A stretch of 55,359 nt of DNA from Catenulispora sp. MAP5-51 (GCF_041261205.1 NZ_JBGCCH010000042.1:1-55359), one strand, 5' to 3'; shown: positions 40,088 through 47,854, numbered from the stretch's first letter. Translations and numbers: made by a program. The notes: generated from the sequence alone by a model not told the origin.

Positions 40088-41458
40088 ATGGCTTTGCTGG
40101 ACGAGGCAGGTGCCGTGGGAGCGCTTTACTGTTGCGTTCCCAGGCGGGGCGACGACGATCAGACTCCCGTCGACGTGCAGGAACGGCAGGGACGCAAGCA
40201 TGCGGCGGCGATCGGGATCACGGTGCCGGCGCACCTGGTGTTCGCCGATCAGCGTCGCGCGGTGTGGAATCCGGGCAGTGCCCGGCCGGCGTGGAGCAGG
40301 CTGCTTACGGCCGTGCGTAGTGGTCGCGTGCCGGCGCTGGTGGTGATCAAACCGGCGATGCTGGTGCGCCATCGCGCGGCCGATGCGGTCGAACTCCTGA
40401 TCGCCGCTCAGGAGCACGGCGTGGACCTGTATTCGATGGGCGACGCCTTGGACCTCGCCGATCCCGCCGGCCGCGAGGCGGCGCTGACCCAGGCGCGTCA
40501 GCACGCGGGCAAGGCCGCCTCGCTGTCGAAGACCGTGCAGAAGCTCCGGCGTCAGAACGCCGACGACGGCCGGCCCCACGGCGGCGGCCGCCGCGCCTAC
40601 GGCTACGGCCCGGGCATGCACCCGCTGATCGAGGACGAGGCCCGCACGGTCCGCGAGATCTACGCCCGCTACCTGGCCGGCGACAGCCTGCGCGCGATCG
40701 CCGGCGACCTGAACGCCCGCGGCATCCCGACCGTCACCGGCGCGACGTGGACCACCGGCGGGATCACGCGCATCCTGGTCGCGCCGCGTTACGCGGGCCT
40801 GCGCGTCTTCCAGGGCGGTGTGGAGTCGATCGACGGCCTGCGCCAGGCGGTATGGGAACCCTGCGTCGGCATCGAGGACTGGCAGCGCGCCCAGGCCGAG
40901 CGCGCGGCCCGCACAGCGGCCACCGACAACCGGCCGCGCGCGGACTACCTGCTGACCGGCCTGGTGGTCTGCGAACGCTGCCGCGACCACATGGTGGGCT
41001 CGATCGTGGGGGACTACCGGATGTACGCCTGCCCCTCGAAGAACAAGCCCCTGCCCAACCGCTGCAACCGCTACATAGCCGCCAAGTCGCTGGAGCAGCA
41101 CGTCCAGCAGGCCGCGATCGACCTCCTGCAGAACACCGGCGCGCCCCCCACCGCCGCCGACCTTCCGGTCACCGTCCGCCGCGGCCCCGTCGGCGCCCCC
41201 GGGCGGGCGAACCAGTTCCGCACCGGCCACGGCCGCGTCGAGACGCAGAGCGCGAACGTCCTGGACGGCGTCGTCACCGGCCCCGAGGCGGACGAGGCGT
41301 GGTCGCGGCTGCCGGAGGCCCGGCGGCGGGCGGTGCTGCGGTTCTTGTTCGCCTCGATCGAGATCGGGGAGAAGACGACGAGCCGGAGTGTGTTCGACAC
41401 GAGTCGGATCAGGATTCTGCCGGGGGTTTCCTTGGAGGAGCGGTTGGTGGGTGGGTAG
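40088..41458 (+). CDS. Serine recombinase with a degraded catalytic domain
   Basis: A 456-aa protein of the large serine recombinase type. The recombinase domain (GRPHGGGRRAYGYG, EARTVREIYARYLAGDSLRAIAGDLNARGIPT, ITRILVAPRYAG) and the zinc ribbon (GLVVCERCRDHMVG, YACPSKN, NRCNRY) are intact. In the N-terminal resolvase domain the usual YCRVS is YCCVP, so the nucleophilic Ser and the Arg are gone, and the DRLxR region is PAMLVR. Catalysis is therefore unlikely. It may act as a DNA-binding protein or be a decayed integrase. No ribosome site precedes ATG 40088. No att site was identified. Confidence 0.8.
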   Translation: MALLDEAGAVGALYCCVPRRGDDDQTPVDVQERQGRKHAAAIGITVPAHLVFADQRRAVWNPGSARPAWSRLLTAVRSGRVPALVVIKPAMLVRHRAADAVELLIAAQEHGVDLYSMGDALDLADPAGREAALTQARQHAGKAASLSKTVQKLRRQNADDGRPHGGGRRAYGYGPGMHPLIEDEARTVREIYARYLAGDSLRAIAGDLNARGIPTVTGATWTTGGITRILVAPRYAGLRVFQGGVESIDGLRQAVWEPCVGIEDWQRAQAERAARTAATDNRPRADYLLTGLVVCERCRDHMVGSIVGDYRMYACPSKNKPLPNRCNRYIAAKSLEQHVQQAAIDLLQNTGAPPTAADLPVTVRRGPVGAPGRANQFRTGHGRVETQSANVLDGVVTGPEADEAWSRLPEARRRAVLRFLFASIEIGEKTTSRSVFDTSRIRILPGVSLEERLVGG

Positions 41459-41472
41459 CCCCGCAAACGCCA

Positions 41473-41504
41473 CGGGTGGCGAACCGTCTCCGGTCCGCCA
41501 CCCG
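41473..41504. terminator. Bidirectional hairpin terminator
   Basis: CGGGTGGCG (41473-41481) pairs perfectly with CGCCACCCG (41496-41504), with a shorter ACC/GGT pairing inside the loop. It lies between the convergent recombinase and sedolisin genes. Confidence 0.7.
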
Positions 41505-41535
41505 CACCTCAGTCGTGCACTAGCTCATTACCGCA

Positions 41536-43914
41536 TCAGTTGACGTTCAGCGCCGTGTCATCCACGACGAACGACGTCTGCAGCGAGACGTCCTCGCTGC
41601 CGGTGAACTTCAGCGTGACGGTCTGGCCGATGTAGCTGGCCAGGCTGAAGGAGCGCTGGGTGTAGCCGTTGGCGTGGTTGAGGTTGGAGTAGGTCGCCAG
41701 CGTGCCGACCACGGTGCCGGAGGAGTTGAGCACCTGCACCTTGAGGGTGTCGTACGCGGTGCTGGTGGTCGTCTCGGCGGTGTCGATGTGCAGCCAGAAG
41801 GAGAAGTTCGCCGTCTTGCAGGTGGCGGGGATGCTCACCTTCTGCGCCAGGGTGTCGGTGTGGGTGGTGCCGTAGCCGTCGAGCCAGGCGTTCCAGCTGC
41901 CGGAGTGGGCCGGCTCGTCGACCGTGTCGTTGTTGATGACGCCGGCGGTCGCGGTCCACGGGGAGGCGCTACCGGTCTCGAAGCCGGGGTTGCCGAGCAG
42001 CTGCGTCGCGGTGCAGCCGCCGCCGCCGGAGGGGTTGACGGTCCAGGAGAAGGTCGTCGAGCCCGAGGCGGTGCCCGAGGTGGCCGTCACGGTCACGCTG
42101 GACGTGCCGGCGGTGGTCGGGGTGCCGGTGATGGCGCCGCTGGAGCTGATCGACAGGCCGGCCGGCAGGCCGGAGGCCGAGTAGGTCAGCGACTTGCCCG
42201 CCGAGTCGGTGGCCGAGATCTGCAGGGTGCTGATCGCGGTGCCGGCCGTCGAGGTCTGGCTGCCGGGGTTGGTCACCGAGACGGTCTCGGTGCCGCCCTG
42301 CGGGTTGACGGTCCAGGTGAAGGAGGTCGAGCCGGAGGCGGTGCCCGAGGACGCCGTGACGGTCACCGTCGAGCTGCCGGTGCCGGTCGGGGTGCCGGTG
42401 ATGGCGCCGGAGCTGCTGATCGACAGGCCGGCCGGCAGGCCGGTGGCCGAGTAGGTCAGCGCCTTGCCCGCCGAGTCGGTCGCGGAGATCTGCAGGGTCG
42501 AGATCGCCGTGTTCTGCGTCGAGGTCTGGGTGCCGGGGTTGGTCACCGAGACGGTCTCGGTCCCGCCGCCGCCGGTCTGCAGGCCGGTGATGCCGTTCGG
42601 GGTGCCGATGCCGGTGGGGCCGTCGAAGCCGGTGCCCGCGGTGCACAGGTAGGACGGGCTGCAGGACGAGGCGTCCTTGCCGGAGGTGACGTCGTAGAAG
42701 TTGCTCGTGTGCTGGTACACGTCCTGCGCCGGGGTGGCGCCGGCGTTGCCGGCCAGGGCGTACATCGCGGCGACCATCGGGGAGGACGCAGACGTGCCGC
42801 CGACCTCGTTCCAGCCGGTGTTGCCGTTGGACGTGTCGTAGACGGCGACACCGGTGGCCGGGTCGGCGTCGGCGGCGACGTCGTTGTCGATGCGCTTGGA
42901 GCAGCCCGAGGGCAGGCCCAGCGCGGTCTGCCAGGACGGTTCGGCCTCGTAGGCCGAGCAGCCCGAGCCGGTGCCTTCAGAGCCGGTGGTGGTGTTCCAG
43001 ACCGACTCGGTCCAGCCGCGGCTGTTGGAGGCGGTGGCCAGGTTCGTGCCGCCGACGGAGACCACGTTGGGGGAGGTCGCCGGGTAGCTGACGCCGTAGT
43101 CCGAGTCACCGGCCGAGACGGTGGTCACGATGCCGGAAGCGTGGGTGAAGTACTGCGAGTCCATGGAGGTCTCGGTCGAGTCCTCGCTGCCGCCCCAGGA
43201 GTTGGAGATGTAGCCGGCCAGGCTCGCCGCCGTGTTCTGCGCGGTGTAGAGGCCGTCGCTCTGGTCGTCCTGCGCCTCGACCAGGACGATCTTGCACAGC
43301 GGGCAGATGGCCGAGGCCATGTCCAGGTCCAGCGACTCCTCCAGCGTCCAGTCGTCGCCGGCCGGCGGGGCCGAGGGCAGCGGGGAGGTCTGGCCGTTCT
43401 GGTTCACCTTGGAGAAGGTGCCCGCGGGCAGGCCCGCCGCCGAGCGGTACGCGGCCAGGTCGGACGCGGCGTTGGCGTCGTCGTAGGCGTCGACCAGGGC
43501 GATGGTGCGGCCGGACCCGTTCGAGGCCGAGGCCGAGGTCAGGTTGTAGGCCGACTGCAGCTGCGAGGGCCCGTAGCCGACCCCGGACGGGATCGCGTTG
43601 GGAGTGACGGCCGTGGGGTGCACAGCGTTCCGCTTCAGGGCGAAGCAGGACTGGTGGCCGACCACGATGACGGCGGCACAGGCGTGCGACGAGTTCTGGT
43701 TCGCGGCCGTGAGGGCCGGCTGCGAAGCGTTCGCCGAACCCGCGGCCTCGGCGGCGATCAGCGCGGTGGTCGCCGACGCGACCGAGGACACCGAGGACGA
43801 GGACTGCGCGGTGGAGGCGGTGGCCCCCGACGCGGAGCCGATCGCGAGCGCGCTGCCCATGGCGACGGCTGTCGCCAGGCCCGCGAACGCGCGCAGACGT
43901 GAGCTGATTCTCAC
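41536..43914 (-). CDS. Secreted sedolisin (S53) protease with two Ig-like repeats and a C-terminal domain
   Basis: A 792-aa exported protein. The signal peptide begins at GTG 43914 (RISSRLRAFAGLATAVAMGSALAIGSASGAT). The catalytic Glu/Asp pair is in DDWTLEESLDLDMASA near residue 190, an oxyanion Asp candidate is in TVSAGDSDYGVSYPA, and the nucleophile Ser is in EVGGTSASSPMVAAM near residue 375. The family is active at acid pH. Two nearly identical Ig-like (He_PIG) repeats of about 90 residues (SVTNPGTQTSTQNTAISTLQ and again GSQTSTAGTAISTLQ) follow, then a jelly-roll-like module (LLGNPGFETGSASPW to FVVDDTALNVN). GAGAGGGG precedes GTG. Confidence 0.9.
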   Translation of the reverse strand: MRISSRLRAFAGLATAVAMGSALAIGSASGATASTAQSSSSVSSVASATTALIAAEAAGSANASQPALTAANQNSSHACAAVIVVGHQSCFALKRNAVHPTAVTPNAIPSGVGYGPSQLQSAYNLTSASASNGSGRTIALVDAYDDANAASDLAAYRSAAGLPAGTFSKVNQNGQTSPLPSAPPAGDDWTLEESLDLDMASAICPLCKIVLVEAQDDQSDGLYTAQNTAASLAGYISNSWGGSEDSTETSMDSQYFTHASGIVTTVSAGDSDYGVSYPATSPNVVSVGGTNLATASNSRGWTESVWNTTTGSEGTGSGCSAYEAEPSWQTALGLPSGCSKRIDNDVAADADPATGVAVYDTSNGNTGWNEVGGTSASSPMVAAMYALAGNAGATPAQDVYQHTSNFYDVTSGKDASSCSPSYLCTAGTGFDGPTGIGTPNGITGLQTGGGGTETVSVTNPGTQTSTQNTAISTLQISATDSAGKALTYSATGLPAGLSISSSGAITGTPTGTGSSTVTVTASSGTASGSTSFTWTVNPQGGTETVSVTNPGSQTSTAGTAISTLQISATDSAGKSLTYSASGLPAGLSISSSGAITGTPTTAGTSSVTVTATSGTASGSTTFSWTVNPSGGGGCTATQLLGNPGFETGSASPWTATAGVINNDTVDEPAHSGSWNAWLDGYGTTHTDTLAQKVSIPATCKTANFSFWLHIDTAETTTSTAYDTLKVQVLNSSGTVVGTLATYSNLNHANGYTQRSFSLASYIGQTVTLKFTGSEDVSLQTSFVVDDTALNVN

Positions 43915-44253
43915 TGGGGTGGTTCCCCTCTCGAAGCGTGGGGAGGTGGCATGAACCTGTGCGGCCACCTTGCGGTAGGGGTGTGACAGCCCGGGGGGAT
44001 CTGCAGAAGGCGCCATACGGGGGCGCCCGATCCGGCCGTGCCGTGGTGCTGCTAGGCCGTGCTCTGGTGACGGAAACTACGGTGCGTAGTGCTGACCGAA
44101 CGGTCGGTCCCTGAGGCCTCGACTAGGCAAATTAGCGCTGCGGAGTTGGGAGGTCAACGGCGATCGGGACATACCCTCGAAGTCTTTATCAGGCCTTCAC
44201 GTTGGCCGGTGTACGTGCAGCGGGTCCGTATATCAGAACACTTACAAATAGTG
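43915..44253. other. Regulatory gap upstream of the sedolisin gene (339 bases, no gene)
   Basis: No protein gene is supported here. It holds two inverted repeats, ACTACGGTGCGTAGT (44076-44090) and GACCGAACGGTCGGTC (44094-44109), which are candidate BlaI-type and TetR-type sites, and the left arm of a long hairpin (44220-44271). A long 5' leader for the sedolisin gene is likely. I looked for known riboswitch cores in it and did not find a match I trust. Confidence 0.6.
44076..44109. promoter_or_regulatory. Two adjacent operator-like palindromes upstream of the sedolisin
   Basis: ACTACGGTGCGTAGT (44076-44090) is a perfect five-base inverted repeat, close in form to the BlaI box at 40060. GACCGAACGGTCGGTC (44094-44109) has perfect six-base arms around ACGG and resembles TetR/AcrR sites. 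They lie four bases apart, about 160-195 bases upstream of the start codon at 43914. Confidence 0.5.
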
Positions 44254-44271
44254 CTATACCGTGGACCCCGC
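44220..44271. terminator. Long imperfect hairpin at the 3' end of the Lrp gene
   Basis: GCGGGTCCGTATA (44220-44232) and TATACCGTGGACCCCGC (44255-44271) can pair with bulges, with a second small hairpin CACT/AGTG in the loop. The right arm lies in the last codons of the Lrp gene. It could terminate the Lrp message, or it could be a remnant of a small mobile element. Confidence 0.45.
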
Positions 44272-45282
44272 TCGTTTGAGGGTCCTCAGGACCGGTGCGC
44301 TTTGGATCTCCCGCACCCCCGATAGTGGACCGACGCGCTCGGTGAGGAAGCGGTAGAAGGCTCCGCCGCTCGGCGTCACCACCGACGCCAGCACGTCCGT
44401 GGGGCCGGTGGTCGCCCCGGCGAACGCAACTTCGGGGAACCCGGCCAGCGCCGCCCCGACGGCGGACAGGCGAGCCGGTTCCACGGCCAGCCACAGCAGG
44501 GTGCTGAATCCGTAGCCCAGGGCCCGGTCGTCGACGTCGAGGTCGAAGTACAGCCTCCCGTCGGCCAGCAGGGCCGCCAGCCGCCTGCGGACGCTCGACT
44601 CGTCGAGCCCGGTCGCGGCGGCGAGGTCGGTGAACGGCGTGCGGCCGTCGCGCGCCAGCTCCGCGGCGAGGATGCGGTCGGCGGGGTCGGGAGAGTCGGG
44701 GGACTCGGCGGGATCGGGAAACGCGGAACGGGAGTCGGCCGAGCGGTCGGCGGCGCGTGGGGCAGCGCGCGGGGCGGCTTGTGGGGCAGCGCCGGCGAGC
44801 GCCGCGACCTGTTCGGCGTCCAGCGCCGTGGCCACCGGCTGCCAGCCGTCCTGGTTGCCGGTGAAGGTGTGCACGACGCAGTACGCGCTGATCGCGGTGA
44901 TCGGCTTGGTGGCCGGAAGCCGTTCGAGCAGCAGGGCGTCCCGGTCGTCGTCGGGGGTCAGGATGCTGCACAGCACCTCGGTGCCGCCGGAGGCGATGCG
45001 CACCCAGGAGGTGTCGTCGCGCTTGGCCAGGGCCTTGGCGATCGCGGCCGAGGATCCCGGGGCGCACTGCAGCCGGATCACCCACGTGGTCAGGCCGAGC
45101 CGGTCCGCCGACAGGGCGCCGACGACCCTGACCGTCCCGGCCTGTCGCAGGGCCCGGTAACGCCGCGCGACCGTCTGGTCCGAGACGCCGAGCACGGCCG
45201 CGATGCGGCTGAACGGCGCCCGGCCGTCGATGCGGAGCGCGTGCGCGATCTGGCGGTCGAGGAGATCCACGGGGTCGAGCAT
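44254..45282 (-). CDS. Double Lrp/AsnC-type regulator
   Basis: A 342-aa protein from ATG 45282, twice the normal AsnC length. It has two units in tandem. Unit 1: LDRQIAHALRIDGRAPFSRIAAVLGVSDQTVARRYRALRQAG and a RAM-like part. Unit 2: DRILAAELARDGRTPFTDLAAATGLDESSVRRRLAALLADG and a RAM-like part (ALAGFPEVAFAGATTGPTDVLASVV). A linker of Ala/Pro/Arg and Asp/Ser/Pro-rich sequence (AAPQAAPRAAPRAADRSADS) joins them. Such fused forms would bind DNA as an internal pseudo-dimer. It is divergent from the quinone-reductase-like gene, in whose leader four 16-17-base repeats lie. Confidence 0.88.
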   Translation of the reverse strand: MLDPVDLLDRQIAHALRIDGRAPFSRIAAVLGVSDQTVARRYRALRQAGTVRVVGALSADRLGLTTWVIRLQCAPGSSAAIAKALAKRDDTSWVRIASGGTEVLCSILTPDDDRDALLLERLPATKPITAISAYCVVHTFTGNQDGWQPVATALDAEQVAALAGAAPQAAPRAAPRAADRSADSRSAFPDPAESPDSPDPADRILAAELARDGRTPFTDLAAATGLDESSVRRRLAALLADGRLYFDLDVDDRALGYGFSTLLWLAVEPARLSAVGAALAGFPEVAFAGATTGPTDVLASVVTPSGGAFYRFLTERVGPLSGVREIQSAPVLRTLKRAGSTV

Positions 45283-45384
45283 ATGTCGGAATCCGGCGTG
45301 GACTTCGGATGGGGATCGGTTTCCGGTGCGATCACGGCGCTGGATAGGGCGAGGCGGCGGCGCGGCGCAGGCTGGATCACGGAA

Positions 45385-45449
45385 ATCGACGACGAGTCCC
45401 ATCGACGACGAGTCCCATCGACAAACGCGTTCCATCGACAGCGAGTTCA
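45385..45449. repeat. 16-bp iterated motifs in the divergent promoter (possible Lrp sites)
   Basis: ATCGACGACGAGTCCC occurs at 45385-45400 and 45401-45416. Two degenerate copies follow, ATCGACAAACGCGTTCC (45417-45433) and ATCGACAGCGAGTTC (45434-45448). They end about 11 bases before the MDR gene start at 45460. Helically phased iterons of this kind suit cooperative binding by an Lrp-type protein. Confidence 0.65.
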
Positions 45450-45459
45450 GGAGATCCGC

Positions 45460-46494
45460 ATGACCGTCATCACCCCAGCCGTCAGCCACGAGGTCCGTCT
45501 CGTCGAGCGCCCGGAAGGGCTTCCGGCCCTGGAGCACTTCGCGGTCGTCGAGGCGCCGCTGCCGACGCCGGCCGCCGACGAGGTCCTGGTCCGGAACCTC
45601 GCCTTCCGGGTCTCGGCCTCGATCCGCATGATGATCAGTGAGGGCGCCGAGGCGGTCGAGGGCGTCCCGTTCCCGGCCTTGGCGCCCGGCGACACGCTGG
45701 CCGAACAGGCCGTCGGCGAGGTCGTCGCCGCTCCGGCCGGCAGCGCTCTGATGCCCGGCGATCTGGTCTCCCATCACCTGGGCTATCGCGAGTACGCCGC
45801 GGTCCCGCTCGCCGCGCTGGACCGTCTGCCGCAGCGTCCTGCCGATCCGATCGTGCACCTCGGCCACGGCTGGACGGCCTACGCGGCGCTGACCCGAGGC
45901 GTCCAGATCCCTTCGGGCGCCACGGTCTTCGTCTCCGGTGCCTCCGGGGCCATCGGCTCGATGGCGGGTCAGATCGCGCGTCTGCTCGGCGCTGGGCGCG
46001 TCGTCGGCAGCGCGGGTACTCCGGCGAAGGCTGCGCGGCTGACCGACGGCCTCGGCTATGACGCCGTGGTGCTCCGCGGCGGCGGCCCCTTCGTCGAGCA
46101 GCTGACGCGCGCCGCGCCCGGGGGGATCGACGTCGTCCTCGACACCGTCGGCGGCGAGCAGCTCGCCGCCTCCGTCGCGGTGGCGAACCCCGGCGCGCAG
46201 GTGCTGGTGGTCGGCGCGCTGTCCGGGCAGCTCGCGGCGACCGGCGCGGGCCGTACCGCGCCGGTCGAACTCGACTCCTTCCAGCTGCTGCTGAAGAAGA
46301 TCACCCTGCGCGGCTACAGCGCCGACGACGATCCCCAGGCGCTGCCGGAGTGGAACCAGAGGTCCGCCGAGTGGCTGCGGGACGGGGCGCTCACGTTCCC
46401 GCACGAGCGGATCAAGGGCATCGCGAACGCCCCGCGGGCCGTCGTCGACACCATCGGCGGACGGCATCTCGGCACGGTCGTCGTCGAGCTTTGA
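45460..46494 (+). CDS. NADP-dependent MDR-family oxidoreductase (curcumin/quinone reductase-like)
   Basis: A 344-aa medium-chain reductase. It lacks the zinc-binding residues of alcohol dehydrogenases, as expected for quinone/alkenal reductases. The N-terminal part has LVRNLAFRVSASIRMMISEG and GDLVSHHLGYREYAAVPL. The cofactor motif is ATVFVSGASGAIGSMAGQIARLLGAGRVVGSAGTPAK (near residue 150). AGGAGA precedes ATG 45460. It is divergent from the double Lrp regulator, which is its likely controller. Probable role is reduction of enones or quinones. Confidence 0.88.
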   Translation: MTVITPAVSHEVRLVERPEGLPALEHFAVVEAPLPTPAADEVLVRNLAFRVSASIRMMISEGAEAVEGVPFPALAPGDTLAEQAVGEVVAAPAGSALMPGDLVSHHLGYREYAAVPLAALDRLPQRPADPIVHLGHGWTAYAALTRGVQIPSGATVFVSGASGAIGSMAGQIARLLGAGRVVGSAGTPAKAARLTDGLGYDAVVLRGGGPFVEQLTRAAPGGIDVVLDTVGGEQLAASVAVANPGAQVLVVGALSGQLAATGAGRTAPVELDSFQLLLKKITLRGYSADDDPQALPEWNQRSAEWLRDGALTFPHERIKGIANAPRAVVDTIGGRHLGTVVVEL

Positions 46495-46501
46495 TGTAGT
46501 C

Positions 46502-46873
46502 CTACAGCAGCAGCGCGAGCCCGAGCCCGAGCGCCGCCATCCCCATCCCGGCCGCCAGGCTGACCGCGACGTTGGTGCCGGCCTCGGCGATCGAGCCGTC
46601 CTCGACCAGGCGCATGGTCTCGTAGGAGAACGTCGAGAAGGTGGTGTAGGCGCCGCAGAAGCCGGTGCCGAGCACCACCACCGCCTCCTTCGGCAGGCCG
46701 TGGTGCGCCGCCAGGCCGGTGAGCAGGCCGAGCAGGAACGCGCCGGTGAGGTTGATGGCCATGGTGCCCAGCGGCAGGGCCGAGCTCCGGCGCCCGGCGA
46801 TCGCCCGGTCCAGCAGGTAGCGGGCCGGGGCGCCGAGCGCGGCGGCGGCCGAGACGGCGAGCAGCGTGATCAC
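46502..46873 (-). CDS. crcB: CrcB/FEX fluoride exporter subunit 2
   Basis: A 123-aa, four-helix membrane protein. It reads APARYLLDRAIAG, LPLGTMAINLTGAFLLGLLTGL, TGFCGAYTTFSTFSYETMRLVEDG and NVAVSLAAGMGMAALGLGLALLL, the CrcB signature (GxxGAxxRY-like head, N in TxxxNxxG, GFCGAYTTFSTF). Two CrcB chains form a dual-topology fluoride channel. GTG 46873 overlaps the stop of the DUF190 gene. It is the last gene of the crcB-DUF190-crcB operon. Confidence 0.92.
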   Translation of the reverse strand: MITLLAVSAAAALGAPARYLLDRAIAGRRSSALPLGTMAINLTGAFLLGLLTGLAAHHGLPKEAVVVLGTGFCGAYTTFSTFSYETMRLVEDGSIAEAGTNVAVSLAAGMGMAALGLGLALLL

Positions 46874-47106
46874 GAGGACCGCCCCCTGCGGTGCCGGCGC
46901 GGGGCGGGATCGTCCCCGGCCTCGGGGGCGGGCTCGGTTTCGCGGGAGCCGGCGCCGTAGCCCTCGATGCCGCGCAGGACACTGGCCCCGGCCGGCCCGG
47001 CCTTCTTCGCCCGGGTGACGGTCTCGTGGTACAGCGGGACGTGCCGGTACTGGTCGGTCTCGCCGATGAAGATGCTCAGGCGGCGGGAGGGGCCGGACAG
47101 TTTCAT
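46870..47106 (-). CDS. Truncated DUF190 protein of the crcB operon
   Basis: A 78-aa protein from ATG 47106, overlapping the preceding crcB stop by ATGA. Residues 1-48 match DUF190 (MKLSGPSRRLSIFIGETDQY, then PLYHETVTRAKKAGPAGASVLRGIEGYGAGSR). The family normally continues about 60 residues with beta strands. Here similarity stops and a short charged tail (ETEPAPEAGDDPAPRRHRRGRSS) follows. DUF190 is usually coupled with CrcB and about 105-115 aa long. The truncation may be tolerated because the frame still couples the two crcB genes. Confidence 0.75.
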   Translation of the reverse strand: MKLSGPSRRLSIFIGETDQYRHVPLYHETVTRAKKAGPAGASVLRGIEGYGAGSRETEPAPEAGDDPAPRRHRRGRSS

Positions 47107-47672
47107 CGCTGTCCTCCGGTCTCGGCCGGTGCCGCCGCCGCTGATCCCGATGCCGCCGACGACGCACCGGCCGCCGCGGCCCCGCCGCGCTTGAGCCGCC
47201 AGGCGGCCAAGCCCCGGCCCACGCTCAGCCCCAGGCTGGTCGCGGCGATCCCGGCGGCCAGACTGAGCAGTACGTTCGCCGCCGCGGTCCCGTACGCCCC
47301 GGCCGAGATCAGCCGGTCGGTGTCGACCATCCACGTGGAGAACGTGGTGTAGGCGCCGAGGAACCCGACGCAGAAGAAGGGGCGCACGTAGGCGTTCGGC
47401 GGCCACACGTCCAGGATCAGCACCATCAGCAGCGCCAGCACGAACGACCCGCTCGCGTTGATCGCGAACGTGGTGGCCGGGAAGGTGTGCGGCGCGGTCG
47501 GGAACGCCAGGCCCAGGCCGTAGCGCACCGGACCGCCCAACGCGCCGCCGGCGGCGATGGCCGCCAGGACCCGCCGCGGCGCACGGGACCGGCGTGGTGC
47601 GGGGGAGGGTTCCGCCGCATCCGGATCGACGGGCAGATCGTCAGCCGGCTTCAGCGAAGCATCGGGGTTCAC
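47103..47672 (-). CDS. crcB: CrcB/FEX fluoride exporter subunit 1
   Basis: A 189-aa protein with a longer head and tail than subunit 2. The core has GGALGGPVRYGLGLAFP, PATTFAINASGSFVLALLMVL, FCVGFLGAYTTFSTWMVDTDRLI and NVLLSLAAGIAATSLGLSVG. It pairs with subunit 2 to form the heteromeric fluoride channel. GTG 47672 follows GGAG. The upstream region carries a fluoride riboswitch-like element (47726-47780), so expression should rise with fluoride. Confidence 0.92.
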   Translation of the reverse strand: MNPDASLKPADDLPVDPDAAEPSPAPRRSRAPRRVLAAIAAGGALGGPVRYGLGLAFPTAPHTFPATTFAINASGSFVLALLMVLILDVWPPNAYVRPFFCVGFLGAYTTFSTWMVDTDRLISAGAYGTAAANVLLSLAAGIAATSLGLSVGRGLAAWRLKRGGAAAAGASSAASGSAAAAPAETGGQR

Positions 47673-47725
47673 GGGGCGTGCTCCTACTCGTCGCGGGATG
47701 ACGGCGGCATGCCGGCATCGCAGTT

Positions 47726-47780
47726 GAGTAGGGACCGTCGGCCAAGGAAATGGCGGTTATACGGCGAGCCCCACCGCCGT
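47726..47780 (-). ncRNA. Fluoride riboswitch (crcB motif), variant
   Basis: On the minus strand from 47780 the sequence reads GGCGGTGGGGCTCGCC, then ATAACCGCC, then after a short loop GGCCGACGGTCCCTAC. The fluoride aptamer consensus is GGCGATGG-G--CGCC, AACCGCC and TGATG-C-CCTAC, so the order, spacing and pseudoknot pairing (GTGGGG with CCCTAC, one GT pair) agree. Differences are A to G in the GATG segment and TGATG to CGACG. It lies 53 bases before the crcB start. Downstream CGGCATGCCG can form an alternative hairpin. Confidence 0.65.
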
Positions 47781-47791
47781 GATACGGCCCC

Positions 47792-47797
47792 AATATA
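47792..47797 (-). promoter_or_regulatory. -10 element ahead of the riboswitch
   Basis: TATATT on the minus strand (47797-47792) would start transcription around 47785, just before the riboswitch aptamer at 47780. No good -35 is seen upstream, so this may be an extended -10 or a different sigma factor type. Confidence 0.45.
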
Positions 47798-47854
47798 CCG
47801 TGGCCGCCGGCATCCGGGCCTGAGCAACCCTCGAAAGCGCTGTGTAGCAGAACC

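Noticed and set aside
40088-41458. An integrated phage or plasmid next to the serine recombinase
   Set aside because: No attachment-site duplication, excisionase, replication or phage structural genes are visible, and the recombinase has lost its catalytic residues.
41674-43902. A 742-codon plus-strand frame opposite the sedolisin
   Set aside because: It is a low-complexity Gly/Arg/Val sequence and a shadow of the protease gene.
43915-44253. A cyclic-di-AMP riboswitch in the sedolisin leader
   Set aside because: The gap length and downstream secreted hydrolase are suggestive, but I could not find the conserved core in the sequence.
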